DNA of 45,530 bases, taken from the NCBI GenBank assembly GCA_002457365.1, contig NTKP01000005.1, positions 1 to 45,530 on the forward strand. The letters are read 5' to 3'. The stretch's first letter is position 1. Every line of letters starts with the position of its first letter. The notes beneath the pieces were generated by a model, which saw nothing but the letters and a program-made list of their open reading frames with translations, had not been told where the DNA came from and searched no databases. Made by a program: the position numbers and the translations under genes. The DNA comes from Rhodothermaeota bacterium MED-G12 (GTDB taxonomy: Bacteria > Bacteroidota > Rhodothermia > Balneolales > Balneolaceae). Positions 44,814-45,530 of this stretch are shown in pieces.

Positions 44814-45530
44814 ATGGAAGCAATACGCCAACTAGGGCAATACGCCACTTTACTGTATCACGCCCTTCGATCCATTTTGGAATTTAGCACGTATCGGAAG
44901 AATTTATTTCAAGAATTTGTGAAAATAGGGTACGAATCTATTCCAATAATCATGCTTACTGGGGCATTTACCGGGGCAGTATTGACTTTACAAACGGCCT
45001 ACCAATTAGGTGCTGACACATATTTACCAATCTCTGTAGTTGGGTCTATTGTTGGGCAGTCGATTATAATCGAATTGGCAGCAGTCATTGGCGCTTTAGT
45101 ATTAGCAGGTAAAGTAGGTGCTAGAATTTCTACGGAATTAGGAACCATGCGGGTGAGTGAGCAGATAGATGCTCTTGAGTCTATGGGATTTAATTCAGTT
45201 ACTTTTTTAGTCGTTCCGAGAGTTTTATCGGGTATCTTAATGTTTCCAGTGCTTTATGTTGTTGCTGCTGCTATGGGTATTTCTGGAGGTTTATTAGCGG
45301 GTTCATTGGATGGAATTTTACTCGCTGCGGAATTTATGCAGGGAGCTAGAGAGTTTTTTTTTCCTGAAGATGTGGTTTTTGGCGTGGTGAAGTCCTTTGT
45401 GTTTGGATTTGTGATTACCTCTATATCTTCATTTAAGGGATATTATGCCAGCGGTGGAGCGGAGGGAGTAGGTAAAGCCACAACCCAAGCCACTGTATTA
45501 AGTTGTATCTATATATTGCTGTCAGATTTT
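44814..45530 (+). CDS. mlaE: MlaE-type ABC transporter permease (runs off the right edge)
   Basis: An open frame from ATG 44814 to the end of the window, 239 residues, cut before its C-terminus. Motifs of the MlaE permease are clear: IMLTGAFTGAVLTLQTAYQL, VGQSIIIELAAVIGALVLAG, KVGARISTELGTMRVSEQID, ALESMGFNSVTFLVVPRVLS and the late SFKGYYASGGAEGVGKATT. It is the inner-membrane subunit of the lipid-trafficking Mla system that maintains outer-membrane asymmetry. The ATPase and MCE-domain partners probably follow beyond the window. Confidence 0.93.
   Translation, partial: MEAIRQLGQYATLLYHALRSILEFSTYRKNLFQEFVKIGYESIPIIMLTGAFTGAVLTLQTAYQLGADTYLPISVVGSIVGQSIIIELAAVIGALVLAGKVGARISTELGTMRVSEQIDALESMGFNSVTFLVVPRVLSGILMFPVLYVVAAAMGISGGLLAGSLDGILLAAEFMQGAREFFFPEDVVFGVVKSFVFGFVITSISSFKGYYASGGAEGVGKATTQATVLSCIYILLSDF

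Noticed and set aside
1-45530. CRISPR arrays, tRNA or rRNA genes, insertion sequences, phage genes
   Set aside because: I looked through all intergenic gaps and found no regular repeat-spacer array, cloverleaf, transposase or integrase.

Overview
The window looks like part of a chromosome from a free-living, probably marine or saline, member of the Bacteroidetes/Balneolaeota-Rhodothermaeota group. The pointers are secreted enzymes ending in a type IX secretion (T9SS) sorting domain with the NQNYPNPFNPST motif, a PorQ-like T9SS protein, a TonB-dependent receptor with a CarboxypepD_reg-like N-terminal domain, and many lipoprotein signals. The taxonomic assignment is inferred from these families; no rRNA is present.

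Bases 1 to about 28,330 are strikingly AT-rich and form one large carbohydrate locus. From the left, on the minus strand: the N-terminal part of a likely GH9 glycosidase, an aldose 1-epimerase and a lipoprotein formylglycine-generating enzyme (FGE). Divergent from these is sulfatase 1. Next come a spermidine-synthase-like membrane protein and a parvulin-type lipoprotein that overlap each other, a strong terminator, a beta-helix-like T9SS cargo protein and a TonB-dependent receptor. A long minus-strand operon follows, in transcription order: xylulokinase, xylose isomerase, cytosolic GH43, lipoprotein GH10, GPH sugar transporter, membrane-anchored or secreted GH10, and multidomain T9SS GH10. Divergent from this operon, on the plus strand, are sulfatase 2 (Tat-type signal), a LacI-family regulator and sulfatase 3.

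Read together, these genes suggest a pathway. Outer-surface and periplasmic GH10 enzymes cut a xylan, sulfatases activated by FGE remove sulfate esters, the receptor and GPH permease import xylo-oligosaccharides, GH43 releases xylose, and the mutarotase, XylA and XylB deliver xylulose 5-phosphate. No SusD-like gene is seen. Palindromic GAGCAAA/TTTGCTC motifs occur in the two main control regions and are candidate operators for the LacI protein. A locus for a sulfated xylan or xylan-containing algal polysaccharide is the most interesting hypothesis here.

From about 28,341 to the end the base composition is more balanced and the genes are mostly housekeeping: an unknown membrane protein, CutC, an asparagine-synthase-like protein next to a polysaccharide flippase, a two-part beta-propeller-like/transmembrane protein interrupted by an in-frame TGA, tig-clpP-clpX, a histidine kinase, an ECF sigma factor, a CPBP protease homologue, a LysM/RlpA-like protein, chorismate synthase, a PorQ-like protein, and the start of an MlaE-type permease that runs off the window. 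I saw no rRNA, tRNA, insertion sequence or CRISPR array, and no gene-free stretch longer than 300 bases.
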